Assembly: GCA_027295975.1 (NCBI GenBank)
Contig: JAPUJX010000448.1
Span: forward strand, 1-7,885
Direction: 5' to 3'
DNA length: 7,885 nucleotides
From: Gammaproteobacteria bacterium
GTDB lineage: Bacteria > Pseudomonadota > Gammaproteobacteria > Pseudomonadales > Azotimanducaceae
Positions 7,508 to 7,885 of the stretch are shown piece by piece (within the stretch, counting starts at the first letter, position 1; each line of letters opens with the position of its first letter). Made by a program: the position numbers and the translations under genes. The notes under the pieces are model-generated. The model had not been told where the DNA came from, did not search any database, and saw only the letters and a list, made by a program, of their open reading frames with translations.

Positions 7508-7635
7508 CGATCTGCTGGTCTTTTTTGCCCCTGGCGGCGTTACTCCTCCTCGCGTGGGAGCCCCAGTCCTTCGGATTGGGCGACCACGTACTCGTCGTCG
7601 CTCCTTGCCAGGAACAAAACATCCTGCGCATCTCA

Positions 7636-7660
7636 TTAAACTTATTTGCGAAACAGGACA
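7636..7660 (-). repeat. Right terminal inverted repeat of the palindromic element
   Basis: On the minus strand this arm begins TGTCCTGTTTCGCAAATAAG and ends GTTTAA, the partner of 7483-7507. Similarity drops sharply beyond 7660, which marks the likely element boundary. Confidence 0.82.
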
Positions 7661-7885
7661 TTGGAGACCGACGAGCGATGTAGGTTCGCAATTTAAGTGC
7701 CGGGCAAAAACTTGACTCATCTGTAAACCAAAATCGCGCTCAAGAAGATTAAGCTGTCAACACCGCGGTGAGGTCGGCGGTACTCATAGTCGCGCCGCGC
7801 TCTGCCCTTCCAGGGTACCCTCATTTCGCGAACTTGCCCCAAGCGGGTCAATTCGCTCCATTCGGCTTCGCTTAAGGGCACGACT
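7661..7885. other. Right-end region with no convincing gene
   Basis: Together with the palindrome this makes about 408 bases after yjbQ without a recognisable gene. No tRNA, rRNA or terminator pattern is apparent. Both strands have some open frame, the best being a minus-strand frame that runs off the edge (listed separately). A perfect 8-base palindrome GGGTACCC lies in the tract near 7814 but has no obvious role. Confidence 0.5.
7717..7884 (-). CDS. Possible 3' end of an unidentified minus-strand gene
   Basis: A minus-strand frame enters from the right edge and stops with TGA at 7719-7717 after 55 visible codons. It contains LSEAEWSELTRLGQVREM, then an arginine-rich stretch with RRDYEYRRPHRG, and ends SLIFLSAILVYR. 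The mixture of residues is not absurd for a real protein, but I recognise no domain. Its TGA overlaps an ATG at 7720 in the ATGA arrangement, and that second frame runs only about 20 codons before it enters the palindromic element. It may be a chance open frame or a remnant gene; sequence to the right of the window would decide. Confidence 0.2.
   Translation of the reverse strand, partial: VVPLSEAEWSELTRLGQVREMRVPWKGRARRDYEYRRPHRGVDSLIFLSAILVYR

Larger units (their letters stand above)
7483..7660. repeat. 178-bp imperfect palindrome, MITE-like or foldback element
   Basis: The whole stretch reads as an imperfect inverted repeat about its centre near 7571-7572. The outer 25 bp match at 24 of 25 positions (7483-7507 against 7636-7660). 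Inner arms match more loosely but in register: CCTGGC near 7530 against GCCAGG near 7608, CGTGG near 7553 against CCACG near 7584, and a T-run against an A-run. The centre is a tight hairpin, CCCAGTCC (7562-7569), TTC loop, GGATTGGG (7573-7580), with one G-T wobble. The element could form a long hairpin in RNA or a cruciform in DNA. Terminal repeats, small size and absence of a transposase suit a non-autonomous element moved in trans. No clear target-site duplication is visible (CTAG on the left, TTGG on the right). Sitting five bases after the yjbQ stop, it could also act as a terminator or 3' stabiliser. The palindrome is seen directly; mobility is inferred. I do not recognise a named family. 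Confidence 0.8.

Noticed and set aside
7483..7660. CRISPR array or integron attC site
   Set aside because: There is a single inverted pair, not regularly spaced direct repeats. The ends do not show the typical attC core sites, and no integrase or cas gene is visible.
7358..7720. A minus-strand open frame of 120 codons across the palindrome and the end of yjbQ
   Set aside because: It runs through the whole repeat and antisense into yjbQ, and its middle reflects the palindromic sequence. It is not supported as a gene.

Overview
The window looks like chromosomal DNA of a Gram-negative proteobacterium, most likely a free-living gammaproteobacterium. It has an outer-membrane lipid-trafficking lipoprotein (MlaA), a periplasmic lipid carrier (MlaC), a TRAP-type transporter, a c-di-GMP signalling protein and a tightly packed plus-strand gene run. 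Base composition is moderately GC-rich by eye. The genus cannot be named from the sequence alone.

Layout. (1) Positions 1-4177 hold a compact plus-strand gene run: the 3' end of a TRAP transporter large permease (dctM type), an MlaC/HpnM-family periplasmic lipid-binding protein, an MlaA/VacJ outer-membrane lipoprotein, and an 861-residue RND/MMPL-type exporter that resembles HpnN. Gaps are 13 nt, an 8-nt overlap and 3 nt, so these genes are probably co-transcribed. (2) Positions 4201-6990 hold a convergent minus-strand gene for a 929-residue membrane-anchored PAS-PAS-PAS-GGDEF-EAL protein. (3) A short divergent intergenic region (6991-7054) contains an inverted repeat and a possible promoter. 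(4) Positions 7055-7477 hold a plus-strand YjbQ-family gene (UPF0047, secondary thiamine-phosphate synthase activity). (5) Five bases after its stop lies a 178-bp, nearly whole-length imperfect palindrome (7483-7660) with 25-bp ends matching at 24 of 25 positions. It looks like a non-autonomous palindromic repeat or MITE-like element. (6) The last 225 bases have no convincing gene, only a possible partial minus-strand frame running off the edge.

How the genes work together. In the classical Mla system MlaA extracts lipid from the outer membrane, MlaC carries it through the periplasm, and the ABC transporter MlaFEDB works at the inner membrane. Here MlaA and MlaC homologues are encoded with an HpnN-like RND transporter instead of an ABC transporter. 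The inference is a proton-driven lipid shuttle between inner and outer membrane, for hopanoids (HpnN's known cargo) or another lipid. No hopanoid biosynthesis gene is visible here, so the cargo is open. The GGDEF/EAL protein and YjbQ appear to be independent units. The most unusual items are the RND-linked Mla set, the long palindrome after yjbQ, and the altered EAL-domain signature residues.
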